From Pseudomonadales bacterium (GTDB taxonomy: Bacteria; Pseudomonadota; Gammaproteobacteria; Pseudomonadales; Pseudohongiellaceae): 64,000 nucleotides of DNA. Location of the stretch: positions 1-64,000 of the forward strand of contig JANQJM010000141.1 in assembly GCA_028281635.1 (NCBI GenBank), given 5' to 3'. The notes under the pieces were generated by a model. The model was not told where the DNA came from, made no database searches, and saw nothing but the letters and a program-made list of their open reading frames with translations. Below are positions 50,172 through 60,958 of this stretch, in pieces. Each line of letters begins with the position of its first letter. Position 1 is the first letter of the stretch. Position numbers and translations under genes: made by a program.

Positions 50172-52199
50172 CTATCCGATCTCTTCGTTGTTTCGTTTCA
50201 GTATCAAGTTCCCCCACTTATCCAGGCTCACGTCCCATCCTGGCGCCACATAAGTTGTCGCTGAGTATTCAGTAATCACCATCGGTCCCGAGAACTTGAC
50301 CCCTACCTGCAGTTCTGCCCGGTCGGCTAACTTTGCTGACTCAGCACAAGCATAGACCTTAGTCTGTCGGAGATTATTACAGCGTTCACCAGAAGTAACT
50401 GCACTGGGAAACTCAATATGATGCTGTGCTTCGCTGATGTGCACACAGAGATTCACAATCTCCACTTCTGTGCTTAGGGCATAGCCATAGCGCTTATTAT
50501 GCAGTGCACTGAACGCAATCGTTGCAGCTGCCACATCAGTCCAAGGTACATTCAAGGTGTAAGACTGGCCTGCATAGCACATATCGACACTGAGCTCTGC
50601 CTTGAGATCGACTGCAGCCAGGCCCTCCGCTGCCAGTTCGTCGCGCCCTTGTTGCTCAAGCTCCATGAACACAGGCTGTAACTCAGCAGCGGTAATCTCT
50701 GACGAGTTTACTCCTACTGTGCGTGTAAACTGCCGCCCGGGTGTGGCAACCAACATCCCCAGTGCGGACAAGACACCACCCCTGGCCGGCACGATGGCAC
50801 GATGCATCTGCATTGCTTCTGCCAGTGCGCAGACGTGCAGGCCACCAGCGCCACCAAAACTAGCCAGCACAAATTCTTTGGGATCGTGTCCACGATTCAC
50901 TGAAATTTCCCTAATCGCTTTTGCCATATGTTCGTTCGCGATATCGACAATTCCCAGTGCAGTGTCTTCGACAGATAGGCCGATTCGATCAGCCAGCTTT
51001 CCCACCACGGTTCTCGCTTTGTCAGCATCGAGCTGCAAGCTGTCTGCGAGGTTCACATCGGCAACCAGTCGACCCAGAACCACATTGGCATCGGTGACAG
51101 TCGCCTGCTCCCCACCCTGTCCGTAACAGGCTGGTCCTGGGGAGGCACCTGCCGACCGCGGCCCGACTTGTAGCATGCCACCGCTGTCTTCAAATGCGAT
51201 TGATCCTCCTCCCGCACCAATGGTATGCATATCCACAGCCGGCACAGCCATGGGATAACGACCAATTCTGCCCTCAGTGGTAATTCCTATCTCGCCTTCC
51301 AGTAGCGCGACATCGGTAGAAGTACCACCCATATCAAAACTGATAAGTTTGTTTTCTCCAATTTGTTCACCGAGATACTTGATGGCGGTAAGGCCGCCAG
51401 CAGGACCGGATAGCAACAGGTGCACAGCCGCGTCTGCTGCTTTTTCTGCGGCAATAGTTTCGCCACTGGATTGCATGATTTGCAGGGGACAGTTTGCTAG
51501 CTGCAATTGGAGTCGTGACAGGTAACCCTGCACAACAGGACCCAGGGCTGCATTAAGCCAGGTCGCTATTCCGCGTTCGTATTCTTTGTAAACTGGAAGC
51601 ACCGCCGAAGAGCGGCTTACGTGAGCGGTGAGTTTCGTCTCTTTAATAGCCGATTCAATTTCTCTTTCGTATTTATCGTTAAGAAAAGAAAACAGTAAGG
51701 TCACTGCCACTGCTTGCGGTTTTAATTCTTCAAGCTTTTGTAGAAGTATGGTCAGCTCTTCCGCTTCAAGCGGTTCCAAAACGGTACCTTCAGCGGAGAG
51801 TCGCCCACCGGTTTCCAGACAGAGTTCGGGAGCAACCGGGGGAGAAATCGGCGGAAACTCCAGGGCGTATAGTGCGGGGCGAGTCTGTCTACCCAACATA
51901 AGCAAATCGCCAAACCCATAGTTCGTCACAAAGGCAGTGCGCGCAGTGTTGCCTTCCAGCGCGGCATTGGTTGCCACCGTACTGCCATGTACCACCTGCA
52001 AGCTGCCGTCTTTTAGATTGTCATTCAGGCCCAGGTCAGCAATACCCTGTAGTATGGCTCTCTCTGGAGCATCAGGGGTGGACAAGGTTTTATGCAGCTT
52101 GACTTCGATCGCGTTTATTTCGTCCTGCAGAACCAAACAAACGAAATCAGTAAAGGTTCCACCCGCATCAACACCCAACAGAATCTTTGAATTCGACAA
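50172..52199 (-). CDS. hyuA: Hydantoinase/oxoprolinase subunit A family protein
   Basis: A 675-residue protein with the actin-like ATPase start GVDAGGTFTD, then VVHGSTVATNAALEG, LLSGPAGGLTA, SFDMGGTSTDVAL and TIGAGGGSIAF, all typical of HyuA. Such proteins act with a B subunit in ATP-dependent ring opening of hydantoins or 5-oxoproline, or in acetone/acetophenone carboxylation. No hyuB gene is next to it here. The start is TTG with AGGA five bases upstream. It is the last minus-strand gene before mutM. Confidence 0.92.
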   Translation of the reverse strand: MSNSKILLGVDAGGTFTDFVCLVLQDEINAIEVKLHKTLSTPDAPERAILQGIADLGLNDNLKDGSLQVVHGSTVATNAALEGNTARTAFVTNYGFGDLLMLGRQTRPALYALEFPPISPPVAPELCLETGGRLSAEGTVLEPLEAEELTILLQKLEELKPQAVAVTLLFSFLNDKYEREIESAIKETKLTAHVSRSSAVLPVYKEYERGIATWLNAALGPVVQGYLSRLQLQLANCPLQIMQSSGETIAAEKAADAAVHLLLSGPAGGLTAIKYLGEQIGENKLISFDMGGTSTDVALLEGEIGITTEGRIGRYPMAVPAVDMHTIGAGGGSIAFEDSGGMLQVGPRSAGASPGPACYGQGGEQATVTDANVVLGRLVADVNLADSLQLDADKARTVVGKLADRIGLSVEDTALGIVDIANEHMAKAIREISVNRGHDPKEFVLASFGGAGGLHVCALAEAMQMHRAIVPARGGVLSALGMLVATPGRQFTRTVGVNSSEITAAELQPVFMELEQQGRDELAAEGLAAVDLKAELSVDMCYAGQSYTLNVPWTDVAAATIAFSALHNKRYGYALSTEVEIVNLCVHISEAQHHIEFPSAVTSGERCNNLRQTKVYACAESAKLADRAELQVGVKFSGPMVITEYSATTYVAPGWDVSLDKWGNLILKRNNEEIG

Positions 52200-52314
52200 A
52201 CCGTTCCTACTTTCAATCGTTTAATGAAACGATTATAACTGCAGCCGTAAATTACTCATCACTTCTCTAGTTGTCGTTCAACACCGCAACACGATTCACG
52301 ACCAGGTCACTGCT

Positions 52315-53130
52315 TTGCCAGAACTCCCAGAGGTAGAAACTACAAAGCGGGGTATTGCACCCCATGTCCAGCAGCAAGTTGTTACCAAGGTGGTTGTCAG
52401 ACAGCCAAGCCTGCGCTGGCCTATTCCCAAAGAACTGGTACGTGACTTACCTGGTAACACGATTCGTTCCGTGAAAAGGCGGGGCAAATACCTGCTACTG
52501 GATTGTTCAATTGCGACTGCACTGATCCATCTTGGCATGTCTGGCAGTCTGCGTATCGTGGATAGTGGAACTGCTGCAGGCAAACATGATCATTTTGACT
52601 TCGAGCTTGGTTCGAAGAAGCTGCTACGCTACACCGATCCCAGACGTTTCGGCTGCTTGCTTTGGCACAGCGGCGCCATCGAAGAACACAAACTTATCCA
52701 GCATCTAGGGCCGGAGCCTCTCACCGACGATTTTGATGGCGACTACTTGTATCAGCAAAGTCGCACCCGCAGTGCACCAGTAAAGGCATTTATCATGGAT
52801 AGCCAGGTAGTTGTGGGTGTTGGAAACATTTATGCCAATGAAGCGCTCTTTCTCGCAGGTATTCATCCGAAGCGAGCAGCCCGCCGTATTTCGAAACAAC
52901 GCTATCTCGTGCTTGCAGATTGCATTAAAGATGTTCTTGGGAATGCCATTGAAGTCGGTGGAACGACCCTTCGAGACTTTACCAACAGCAGTGGCGAGCC
53001 GGGTTACTTCAAACAATCACTGTTTGTCTATGGCCGAGGTGAGATGAAGTGTAAACGCTGTAAGACAGCTTTAAAGGAAATCCGGTTAGGGCAACGCAGC
53101 ACTGTGTACTGCAGTGAGTGCCAGAAGTAG
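52315..53130 (+). CDS. mutM: Formamidopyrimidine-DNA glycosylase MutM
   Basis: A 271-residue base-excision repair enzyme for 8-oxoguanine. After removal of the first residue it starts [12 protein letters not shown], with the catalytic Pro and Glu at the first two positions. It has [10 protein letters not shown] (the beta-elimination Lys region), [20 protein letters not shown] and a C-terminal zinc finger with CKRC and CSEC. The start is TTG; there is no ATG that would leave the N-terminal Pro in place. Confidence 0.96.
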   Translation: MPELPEVETTKRGIAPHVQQQVVTKVVVRQPSLRWPIPKELVRDLPGNTIRSVKRRGKYLLLDCSIATALIHLGMSGSLRIVDSGTAAGKHDHFDFELGSKKLLRYTDPRRFGCLLWHSGAIEEHKLIQHLGPEPLTDDFDGDYLYQQSRTRSAPVKAFIMDSQVVVGVGNIYANEALFLAGIHPKRAARRISKQRYLVLADCIKDVLGNAIEVGGTTLRDFTNSSGEPGYFKQSLFVYGRGEMKCKRCKTALKEIRLGQRSTVYCSECQK

Positions 53131-53144
53131 ATCGCAAAAGTAAA

Positions 53145-53624
<480 letters not shown>

Positions 53625-53717
53625 TCAGCGGTATATCTTGCCTGCAAATTCGCAGCTCGCATTCTAGCGAAATGACCTAACCCTCACAATCGAGTGCCGG
53701 GAATAAGTTGAGCGCCC

Positions 53718-54728
53718 TTAGTTGGACGAAATGAAACGCAGGATTCGCTCTTCCAGCCATTGTTTTCTGAGCCCAGCAACAAAGCCCACATGTCCGCCAT
53801 TGTCATGTAGCTCAAAACTCACCGAGTCGGAAAGCTGGTCTGGCTTTGGCAATGCACTGGCCGGAATCATGGGATCATTCAGACTTTGAATCAACAACGT
53901 TTCGGTGTTAATAGCCGCAAGAAATCCTATGCTGCTACAACGCTGGTAGTAGTCTTCAGCATCCGCGAAACCATGTAAGGGCGCGGTAATTCGATCATCA
54001 AAGTCCCAGATAGAATTGATTGAACTGGTATCGCCCAGGGCATTCAGTTTGTCCAACTCTTCGGTTTCTCCGATGCCGAGGAAATATTGTTTCTTGGCTT
54101 CCAAACTCTCCAATAGCCGCCGCGTAAAATAGCGACCATAGATTCGAGAAAACCCCTGCAGCATAGCCCGTGAACAATGAGCCAGGGTAAACGGTGTTGA
54201 AACGGCGATAGCCTTGCTGGGTTGCTGTGTTGCTTTGCTCAGCCCGCACTCGCCCAACCATTTGAGGAGCACATTGCCTCCGAGCGAATAACCGATGACT
54301 ACAAACTGATGTGAGAGATAACGGGATTGCAAGCTCGTGAACACTTCATTCAGATCATCTGATACTCCGGAATGGTAGGTGCGTGCTTTGTTATTCACTT
54401 CTCCACTGCAGCCTCGCAAATTCATCACGACGCTGGTAATGCCCTCGGTGTTCAGTTGTTGCTGCAAAGCCAGCACGTAAGACGACTCTGAACAGCCACA
54501 AAGACCATGAACAATGAGAACTATCGTTGAACTTGGCGCAGGTGATTGATCGCCATTTGAATTGAGAAGTGACCAATCAAGGTCGACGAAATCGCCATCG
54601 CTTAGTTCGATACGCTCCCGATGATGAGGGACCATCTCGGCACCAGCGAACTTGCGCCACAGTGTTTGCGAATGTCCTTCTGGCAACCAGAAAGCAGGTT
54701 TGAATTTTTGATCCACTACCGAATTCAT
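53718..54728 (-). CDS. yheT: Alpha/beta-hydrolase of the YheT family
   Basis: A 336-residue protein with the family pattern FWLPEGHSQTLWRKF near the start, the nucleophile elbow GYSLGGNVLLKWLGE, VIVHGLCGCSESSYV-type segment, and a C-terminal His in DNGGHVGFV. YheT proteins are cytoplasmic hydrolases of unclear substrate. It lies between coaD and rsmD on the same strand; a similar neighbourhood is known in Pseudomonas. Confidence 0.9.
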   Translation of the reverse strand: MNSVVDQKFKPAFWLPEGHSQTLWRKFAGAEMVPHHRERIELSDGDFVDLDWSLLNSNGDQSPAPSSTIVLIVHGLCGCSESSYVLALQQQLNTEGITSVVMNLRGCSGEVNNKARTYHSGVSDDLNEVFTSLQSRYLSHQFVVIGYSLGGNVLLKWLGECGLSKATQQPSKAIAVSTPFTLAHCSRAMLQGFSRIYGRYFTRRLLESLEAKKQYFLGIGETEELDKLNALGDTSSINSIWDFDDRITAPLHGFADAEDYYQRCSSIGFLAAINTETLLIQSLNDPMIPASALPKPDQLSDSVSFELHDNGGHVGFVAGLRKQWLEERILRFISSN

Positions 54729-54746
54729 CCTAAGGTGCCAGATGTC

Positions 54747-55337
54747 CTATAAATTCCCCTGGTATTGATAAAGAGCATAACTAACTTGTCCAGCTTGCTT
54801 GGATTTCAATTGCGCAAAATCTTCCGGAAGCTCCTCTGGATTAGTGAGACTACTATTCTCCAAATAGATAAGAGTATTCTCTTGCACAAGACTGGATTTA
54901 ACCAGCGCCTGACAAATATCACTAACCGGGCCTTTATCGAAAGGTGGATCTAAAAAAACGATATCAAAACCACTGGCGTTCTGATTGGCTGCAATCCAAT
55001 TCTCTGCAGTTGTCACATCCAGTTTGGCAGCATCCAGGGCAAGTTCGTCCAGGCTGTCTTGCAAAGCCGCAGCGACCTGTTGGTTGCTCTCAACAAACTG
55101 GACTTCGGACGCTCCGCGCGACAGGGCTTCGATGCCAAGTGCACCACTACCAGCAAACAGATCGAGACAACGCGAACCAGAGATATCATTTTGTAACCAG
55201 TTAAAAAGTGTTTCTCTAATACGATCACTAGTTGGTCGCAGACCATCTGCATCCGGAAATCGGAGGATTCGGCTACGCAGACTTCCTCCAATAATTCGAA
55301 GTTGGTTGCTTTTGCCACGATGGGATCGCTTGTTCAT
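54747..55337 (-). CDS. rsmD: 16S rRNA (guanine-966-N2) methyltransferase RsmD
   Basis: A 196-residue SAM-dependent enzyme that methylates G966 of 16S rRNA. Seen: LRIIGGSLRSRIL, GLRPTSDRIRETLFNWL, CLDLFAGSGALGIEALSRGA (SAM binding) and the catalytic DPPF in IVFLDPPFDKGP. Divergent from ftsY with a 222-base gap that should hold both promoters. Confidence 0.95.
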   Translation of the reverse strand: MNKRSHRGKSNQLRIIGGSLRSRILRFPDADGLRPTSDRIRETLFNWLQNDISGSRCLDLFAGSGALGIEALSRGASEVQFVESNQQVAAALQDSLDELALDAAKLDVTTAENWIAANQNASGFDIVFLDPPFDKGPVSDICQALVKSSLVQENTLIYLENSSLTNPEELPEDFAQLKSKQAGQVSYALYQYQGNL

Positions 55338-55559
55338 GCGTATTATTTTCAGAGTAAGCAGAGCGGCAAGATGATATGCAATGCGCTGGTTTCGGGCACT
55401 ATCTATTTCCTATTCCCCTATTCCCTAACTATTCCCGAATGTCTGAAATCCCCATTTCAAGCTGAGACTAGTAGCAATATGTATCCGACTAGCCTGGGGT
55501 GATAGCATACATAGCCCGCATCAGCAGATATCAAGCCCTCACTAAGCAGTACAGAAAGC

Positions 55560-56543
55560 ATGTTCGGATTTAGTAAGAAAGAAAAGGACTCCTCAACCAA
55601 ATTGGAAGCGGAGTCAGTCGAAAGCACTGGCTTTTTCGCACGACTCAAGAATGGCTTAAGTCGCACCCGTGGCAGATTCAGTGAAGGTCTGCAGTCCCTG
55701 GTGCTTGGTGAGAAAACCATTGATGCGGGATTGCTGAATGATGTAGAGACTCAACTGCTGTCTGCAGACGTAGGCCTTGAAGCAACCGATCAAGTGATTA
55801 GCAACTTGAAGCAGAAGCTGGACCGCAAACAACTTGCTGATGCGGAAAGCTTCATGGGCGGCCTGAAACAAGAACTGGAAGACATTCTGGCAACGTGTAA
55901 CCAGCCACTTGAAATCAAAACTGAGGAAGGCCCATTCGTCATCTTGGTTGTTGGTGTGAATGGCGTTGGTAAAACGACAACCATCGGCAAATTAACCAAG
56001 CGCTTTCAAGCGCAGGGCAAATCGGTGATGTTAGCCGCCGGTGATACCTTCCGCGCCGCCGCCGTGGAACAGCTGCAAGTTTGGGGCGAACGCAACAATG
56101 TACCGGTGGTAGCACAACAGACTGGCAGTGATAGTGCTTCGGTAATTTTCGACGCACTGCAATCGGCTCGCGCCAAATCGATGGATATTCTCATCGCTGA
56201 TACTGCCGGTCGTTTACACACCAAAGACAATCTCATGAACGAGCTGGAGAAGATTGTCCGTGTTTTGCGTAAGCAAGATGAAAATCTGCCACACGAAGTC
56301 ATGCTGGTACTCGATGCAACCACTGGCCAAAACGCGGTGAGTCAAGCAGAGAGTTTCAACTCCGCTTCTCAGTTGACCGGCATCACCCTGACCAAACTCG
56401 ATGGCACTGCCAAAGGTGGAGTTGTATTCGCCCTGGCAAAAAAGCTTGGCCTACCAATACGATTCATCGGCGTTGGCGAACAAGTGGATGATCTGCGGCC
56501 TTTCGATGCGCATGAGTTTATTGATGCGCTGTTTTCTGAATAG
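55560..56543 (+). CDS. ftsY: Signal recognition particle receptor FtsY
   Basis: A 327-residue SRP GTPase. The acidic A domain is very short here (about 25 residues), followed by the N domain and the GTPase domain with GVNGVGKTTTIGKL, GDTFRAAAVEQL, DTAGR and TKLDGTAKGG. It guides ribosome-nascent-chain complexes to the translocon. It starts the ftsY-ftsE-ftsX-rpoH order common in gammaproteobacteria. Confidence 0.96.
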   Translation: MFGFSKKEKDSSTKLEAESVESTGFFARLKNGLSRTRGRFSEGLQSLVLGEKTIDAGLLNDVETQLLSADVGLEATDQVISNLKQKLDRKQLADAESFMGGLKQELEDILATCNQPLEIKTEEGPFVILVVGVNGVGKTTTIGKLTKRFQAQGKSVMLAAGDTFRAAAVEQLQVWGERNNVPVVAQQTGSDSASVIFDALQSARAKSMDILIADTAGRLHTKDNLMNELEKIVRVLRKQDENLPHEVMLVLDATTGQNAVSQAESFNSASQLTGITLTKLDGTAKGGVVFALAKKLGLPIRFIGVGEQVDDLRPFDAHEFIDALFSE

Positions 56544-56563
56544 CTCTCCAAACAAATCGCTAC

Positions 56564-57223
56564 ATGATCAAGTTTGATAATGTCAGCAAACAGTATGAAG
56601 CCGGCAGGGATGCGCTAAGCCAGGTGAGCTTCGATGTGGCCAAAGGCGAAATGGCATTTGTCACCGGTCACTCTGGTGCTGGTAAGAGCACCTTACTCAA
56701 ACTCATACTCGCCATGGAGAGAGCGAGCAATGGCCAGGTGATGGTAGACGGCATCAATCTCAACCGCCTGGCCAGGGCCAAGATTCCCAAACACCGATTA
56801 CAGATTGGCACTGTGTTCCAGGATCACCAACTGCTGTTTGATCGAACCGTAGGTGACAATGTTGCGCTGCCGCTGCAGATTGCTGGCTTCCCTTACCAGG
56901 ACACGCAGAGAAGAGTCAGGGCAGCCCTGGATAAAGTCGGTCTGCTGCAGAAAGAAAAATTAATGCCTGAAAAATTGTCTGGAGGTGAGCAACAACGGGT
57001 CGGTATTGCCCGGGCTGTTGTGAACCGGCCACGTATTATTCTCGCGGACGAGCCTACCGGTAACCTGGACCCAGAGCTTTCCAATGAGGTCATGAAAGTC
57101 TTCCAACAATTTCAAAGTGTCGGTGTGTGTTTGCTGGTAGCCAGCCATGACCGTGAGCTCATTGCCAGGCTCAACTGCCGCACACTCACTCTTGAACAGG
57201 GAAAATTAATCGGTGACGGCTAA
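56564..57223 (+). CDS. ftsE: Cell division ATP-binding protein FtsE
   Basis: A 219-residue ABC ATPase with GHSGAGKST (Walker A), [14 protein letters not shown] (signature), [12 protein letters not shown] (Walker B) and SHDRE (His switch). With FtsX it controls peptidoglycan hydrolases at the septum through EnvC-type activators. It begins 20 bases after ftsY and its end overlaps the start of ftsX. Confidence 0.96.
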   Translation: MIKFDNVSKQYEAGRDALSQVSFDVAKGEMAFVTGHSGAGKSTLLKLILAMERASNGQVMVDGINLNRLARAKIPKHRLQIGTVFQDHQLLFDRTVGDNVALPLQIAGFPYQDTQRRVRAALDKVGLLQKEKLMPEKLSGGEQQRVGIARAVVNRPRIILADEPTGNLDPELSNEVMKVFQQFQSVGVCLLVASHDRELIARLNCRTLTLEQGKLIGDG

Positions 57224-58160
57224 GCGAAAGCGAACAAGGCCTCAGCCGTCCGCTGGCAATCAAAGGCTGCAATTGCATCGACAGGTAGCCAGGGAAAGCC
57301 TGCAGAGACTGCTAGCATCCCCCCTTTCCAGTGGGATTACGGTCCTGGTTATTGCTATCGCCTTGTTCTTGCCGGCTCTGCTCTATCTGCTCAATAGCAA
57401 TCTCAATGCCGGATTAGTTGGTGCCGCCGACAACACGCGTTTAACGATATACCTGCAAAGCAACATCTCAAACACCAACGAACAAGCAGTAAGTGAATAC
57501 TTACTTTCGAAATTCGGCTCGGAATCTATTGAATACATATCCGAAGAACAGGCCATGGAGAGTTTTAGTCGCTCCGCGGAGTTAGGGGATTTGCTCACGA
57601 GTTTACCCGACAACCCGCTACCAGCGGCTTTCGTGGTGAGTCCACAACTGGATGACGATACCGAAATCGAGAATCTAATCCTCGAGTTGGAAACGATGGA
57701 GGGTGTTGAGCTGGTGCAATTAGACCGCCTCTGGCTGCAACGTCTGCAGGCTCTCTCCGATTTGCTGACGCTGCTGAGCCGCGCCCTGGCCCTGGTGGTT
57801 CTGGTGGGATTGCTCGCCATTGTTGGCAACACCATCAAACTGTTGATCGAGCATCGACGCCAGGAGATCCAGGTCATTAAGCTTATTGGGGGCAGTAATA
57901 GTTACATCGCCCGCCCGTTTCTCTATACCGGCCTGATGCTGGGGCTCACCGGAGGTCTCTGTGCCTGTTTGCTGATTGGACTTATGGGGCTGAATTTGGC
58001 GACCGCTGTGGCGGAGTTGAGTGATTTATTCGGCGGCAACTGGCGGCTTAATGGACTCGATGCCCTGCAATACCTGACTTTAGTGCTAACCGGTGGTGGG
58101 ATTGGCTGGCTTGCGGCATTGATTGCAAGTTACCGGAATATAGCGACAATTGAGCCATAA
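57213..58160 (+). CDS. ftsX: Cell division membrane protein FtsX
   Basis: A 315-residue protein with a basic N-terminal tail, a first helix (residues ~40-62), a periplasmic loop of ~110 residues that binds hydrolase activators, and three further helices near residues 190-300. It contains HRRQEIQVIKLIGGSNSYIARPFL, a family hallmark. The start is a GTG that overlaps the ftsE end by 11 bases, so translation is coupled. Confidence 0.95.
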   Translation: MTAKRKRTRPQPSAGNQRLQLHRQVARESLQRLLASPLSSGITVLVIAIALFLPALLYLLNSNLNAGLVGAADNTRLTIYLQSNISNTNEQAVSEYLLSKFGSESIEYISEEQAMESFSRSAELGDLLTSLPDNPLPAAFVVSPQLDDDTEIENLILELETMEGVELVQLDRLWLQRLQALSDLLTLLSRALALVVLVGLLAIVGNTIKLLIEHRRQEIQVIKLIGGSNSYIARPFLYTGLMLGLTGGLCACLLIGLMGLNLATAVAELSDLFGGNWRLNGLDALQYLTLVLTGGGIGWLAALIASYRNIATIEP

Positions 58161-58381
58161 AGACTCTACTTTGTCAGACTTTAAGCGAACTTCTCTGTTT
58201 ATTAAGGCCCGCGCTTGAATTTTCATCTGCTAACCCCCAAATAGAGTAGTCGATTTGAATCAATCTGTCGTAATAACAAATAGGGCACAATATAAGGTAG
58301 ATTAAACTTCCTACACGCCAGCAATGGCGGGCGTTCCAGCCACCTACACTGACTCTCCGGATGGCGCCTGGGAAGGATAAA

Positions 58382-58390
58382 TGCTATAAT
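58382..58390 (+). promoter_or_regulatory. Extended -10 promoter of rpoH
   Basis: TGCTATAAT is a perfect extended -10 element for sigma-70, 60 bases before the rpoH ATG at 58450. No -35 of quality is present, as is usual for extended -10 promoters. Transcription would start near 58397, leaving a leader of about 50 bases. Confidence 0.6.
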
Positions 58391-58449
58391 TGGGTCTATA
58401 TGACGTAATGACTTTACGAACAGACGTCGAGGAATTTGGAATAGAAACC

Positions 58450-59310
58450 ATGAGCACAGGTAAGAGTTTACAAGTTATCGACCCGACTACTCCGGGTCGC
58501 GATTTGACTGCTTATATTGCGTCGGTCAACAGCATTGCTGTGCTGACGCCCGAGCAGGAACTCGAATTGGCCAAGCAGTACTACTATGAAGATGATGTAG
58601 ATGCTGCTCGCCAATTGGTCATGGCGCACCTTCGTTTTGTGGTGCACATGGCCAAAACCTATTCCGGTTATGGTCTTTCTCAGGCCGACCTGATTCAGGA
58701 AGGTAATGTTGGTCTTATGAAAGCAGTTAAGCGCTTCAACCCCGAGGTGGGCGTGAGACTGGTTTCCTTCGCGGTGCATTGGATCAAAGCAGAAATGCAT
58801 GAGTACATTCTGCGTAACTGGCGCATCGTGAAAATCGCAACAACCAAAGCCCAACGTAAATTGTTTTTCAATCTGCGCAGCTCCAAGAAGAAGCTGGGCT
58901 GGTTAAACAACGAAGAAACGGAAGCAGTGGCGCAGGACCTGGGAGTGGATCCCAAGGTAGTGCGACAAATGGAAGGCCGCATGAGTGCCTATGACACTGC
59001 CTTCGATGCCGAGCCCGATAGTGATGAAGACAATGCCTATCGCGCACCGGCTTACTATCTGGAAGACCAGAGCTCTGATCTCGCACTCAGTATCGAAGAA
59101 GCTGAGTGGGAAGAAGTCACCAACAACAGTTTGCACCTTGCTCTGAATGAACTCGACGAACGCAGCCAGGACATTTTGCGTAGTCGCTGGTTAACTGATA
59201 ACAAAGCGACTCTGCATGATCTGGCAGACAAATACAGCGTTTCAGCAGAACGTATTCGTCAGCTGGAAAAGAACGCAATGAATAAGATCAAAGCCAGGAT
59301 GGCTGCCTGA
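58450..59310 (+). CDS. rpoH: Heat-shock sigma factor RpoH (sigma-32)
   Basis: A 286-residue sigma factor. Seen: region 2 with [19 protein letters not shown] and [28 protein letters not shown], the RpoH box QRKLFFNLR, and the region 4 helix-turn-helix [26 protein letters not shown]. The ATG at 58450 gives the expected length; a longer open frame upstream has no homology. It is preceded by its own promoter and followed by a strong terminator. Confidence 0.96.
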   Translation: MSTGKSLQVIDPTTPGRDLTAYIASVNSIAVLTPEQELELAKQYYYEDDVDAARQLVMAHLRFVVHMAKTYSGYGLSQADLIQEGNVGLMKAVKRFNPEVGVRLVSFAVHWIKAEMHEYILRNWRIVKIATTKAQRKLFFNLRSSKKKLGWLNNEETEAVAQDLGVDPKVVRQMEGRMSAYDTAFDAEPDSDEDNAYRAPAYYLEDQSSDLALSIEEAEWEEVTNNSLHLALNELDERSQDILRSRWLTDNKATLHDLADKYSVSAERIRQLEKNAMNKIKARMAA

Positions 59311-59357
59311 TCTTCTTGAGACCAAGAAACACCAAGTAATTTCAATGTTGATTTGAT

Positions 59358-59382
59358 AAGCCGCGTACCTCGCGGCTTTTTT
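59358..59382 (+). terminator. Rho-independent terminator after rpoH
   Basis: AAGCCGCG and CGCGGCTT form an eight-base stem around the five-base loop TACCT, followed by a run of T to 59382. A classic terminator, 47 bases after the rpoH stop. Confidence 0.92.
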
Positions 59383-59468
59383 CTGCCTGCAATTTGCTAA
59401 ACACAACCGAGAATGTTCACCAAGTCTGCTTGTATTGGACTGGGTAAAGCATCGAAAATGATTCCGCC

Positions 59469-59864
59469 ATGGCTAGAACAACTCTGATACTTGCAGCACT
59501 CAGCGGCCTGCTTGCTGTTGCGTTAGGTGCTTTTGGCGCCCATGGCCTGGAGCCAGTGCTGGAACCCGATCTTCTTGCCACCTTCAACACCGGCGTTGAG
59601 TATCACATGAGTCATAGCCTGGCACTGTTTGGGGTAAGCATTCTGTTGCAGCGGTTTCCCCAGGACAGGGCTCTACAATTCAGCGCAATGGCCTTCATCG
59701 TTGGTATCATCGTTTTTTCCGGTAGCCTTTATATACTGAGCATTTCCGGCATTCGCTGGTTAGGTGCCATTACACCGATTGGAGGTTTAGGATTCCTGAT
59801 CGGATGGGGAAGCCTGGCAAAGTTTGCCTGGGCGCTTGAGCGCGACGCAGCAAGTGACGCTTAA
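59469..59864 (+). CDS. DUF423 (YgdD-like) small membrane protein
   Basis: A 131-residue protein with four hydrophobic segments and the family pattern LGAFGAHGLEP at the start and GVEYHMSHSLALF in the second part. Function unknown; it is an inner-membrane protein. It stands between the rpoH terminator and thiS. Confidence 0.88.
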   Translation: MARTTLILAALSGLLAVALGAFGAHGLEPVLEPDLLATFNTGVEYHMSHSLALFGVSILLQRFPQDRALQFSAMAFIVGIIVFSGSLYILSISGIRWLGAITPIGGLGFLIGWGSLAKFAWALERDAASDA

Positions 59865-59887
59865 CGGGAAACCAGAATCAACACAAC

Positions 59888-60088
59888 ATGCAGATTATTG
59901 TGAACGGCGAGACTCGGGAATTTGCTGACAATCTCACACTCAGCGAACTTCTCGGACAACTGGAAATTACCGAAGGCAAACTCGCGGTTGAGATTAATGG
60001 AGAGATCGTGCCGCGCAGTCAGCACGCTACTCATACGGTAGTGAATCAAGATGTCGTTGAGATCGTCCAGGCCATAGGTGGTGGCTAG
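59888..60088 (+). CDS. thiS: Sulfur carrier protein ThiS
   Basis: A 66-residue ubiquitin-fold protein ending AIGGG, whose C-terminal Gly-Gly tail is adenylated and thiocarboxylated to give the sulfur for the thiamine thiazole ring. It begins MQIIVNGE and has the usual IVPRSQHATHTV segment. It lies 33 bases before thiG, its partner. Confidence 0.93.
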   Translation: MQIIVNGETREFADNLTLSELLGQLEITEGKLAVEINGEIVPRSQHATHTVVNQDVVEIVQAIGGG

Positions 60089-60121
60089 GACCTTAATGTT
60101 GGAAGGAGTGATTGCGTAAGC

Positions 60122-60913
60122 ATGAGTAGAGTTGAAGACAAGCCTCTGGTGGTAGCCGGCAAAACCTATGATTCACGGCTAATCATCGGCAGTGGCAAGT
60201 ATAAAGACTTCAATGAGAACCTGCTGGCTTTGGAAGCCAGTGGGGCAGAAATGATTACGGTGGCCATCAGGCGCGTAAATCTGGGTCAGAACAAAGATGA
60301 ACCCAACTTATTGGATGTCATTTCCCCGGAGCAATATACCATCCTGCCCAACACCGCTGGTTGCTACACCGCCGATGACGCTGTCAGAACTTGCCGTATG
60401 GCCAGGGAGCTATTGGATGGACATTCCCTGGTCAAGCTGGAAGTGCTGGGTGACCAAAAAACTCTTTATCCCAATGTAACGGAAACCCTGACAGCAGCAG
60501 AGACTCTGGTTAAGGATGGCTTCGATGTCATGGTGTACACCAGTGACGATCCGTTAATCGCTTTGCGCCTGGAAGAGATTGGTTGTGTGGCCGTCATGCC
60601 TCTGGGTGCACCTATAGGATCTGGCCTGGGAATTCGTAACCCTTACAACATTCGAATGATTCTGGAGAACGCCAAGGTGCCGATCATTGTTGATGCTGGT
60701 GTGGGAACGGCATCGGATGCCAGCATCGCCATGGAGCTTGGCTGCGATGGTGTATTAATGAACACCGCCATCGCCGAAGCAGGCGATCCTATCCTTATGG
60801 CTTCCGCAATGAAAAAGGCTGTTGAGTCTGGCCGCGAAGCATTCCTGGCCGGACGTATGCCGAGACGGCTTTATGCCAGCGCGTCATCGCCTATTGACGG
60901 CACTTTTTTCTGA
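60122..60913 (+). CDS. thiG: Thiazole synthase ThiG
   Basis: A 263-residue TIM-barrel enzyme that makes the thiamine thiazole from deoxyxylulose phosphate, dehydroglycine and ThiS thiocarboxylate. Seen: [28 protein letters not shown], the Schiff-base Lys in LVKLEVLGD, and [15 protein letters not shown]-type segment. Other thi genes are not in the window. Confidence 0.96.
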   Translation: MSRVEDKPLVVAGKTYDSRLIIGSGKYKDFNENLLALEASGAEMITVAIRRVNLGQNKDEPNLLDVISPEQYTILPNTAGCYTADDAVRTCRMARELLDGHSLVKLEVLGDQKTLYPNVTETLTAAETLVKDGFDVMVYTSDDPLIALRLEEIGCVAVMPLGAPIGSGLGIRNPYNIRMILENAKVPIIVDAGVGTASDASIAMELGCDGVLMNTAIAEAGDPILMASAMKKAVESGREAFLAGRMPRRLYASASSPIDGTFF

Positions 60914-60958
60914 ATCGGTCTTTGTCCCGAACTCCTAACGCCAACGACATTTCTGGCA

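Noticed and set aside
58187-58192. GAACTT as -35 of a sigma-E promoter for rpoH
   Set aside because: No TCTGA-like -10 at 16-17 bases.
58315-58335. ACGCC / GGCGT hairpin as ftsX terminator
   Set aside because: Short stem and no T-run.
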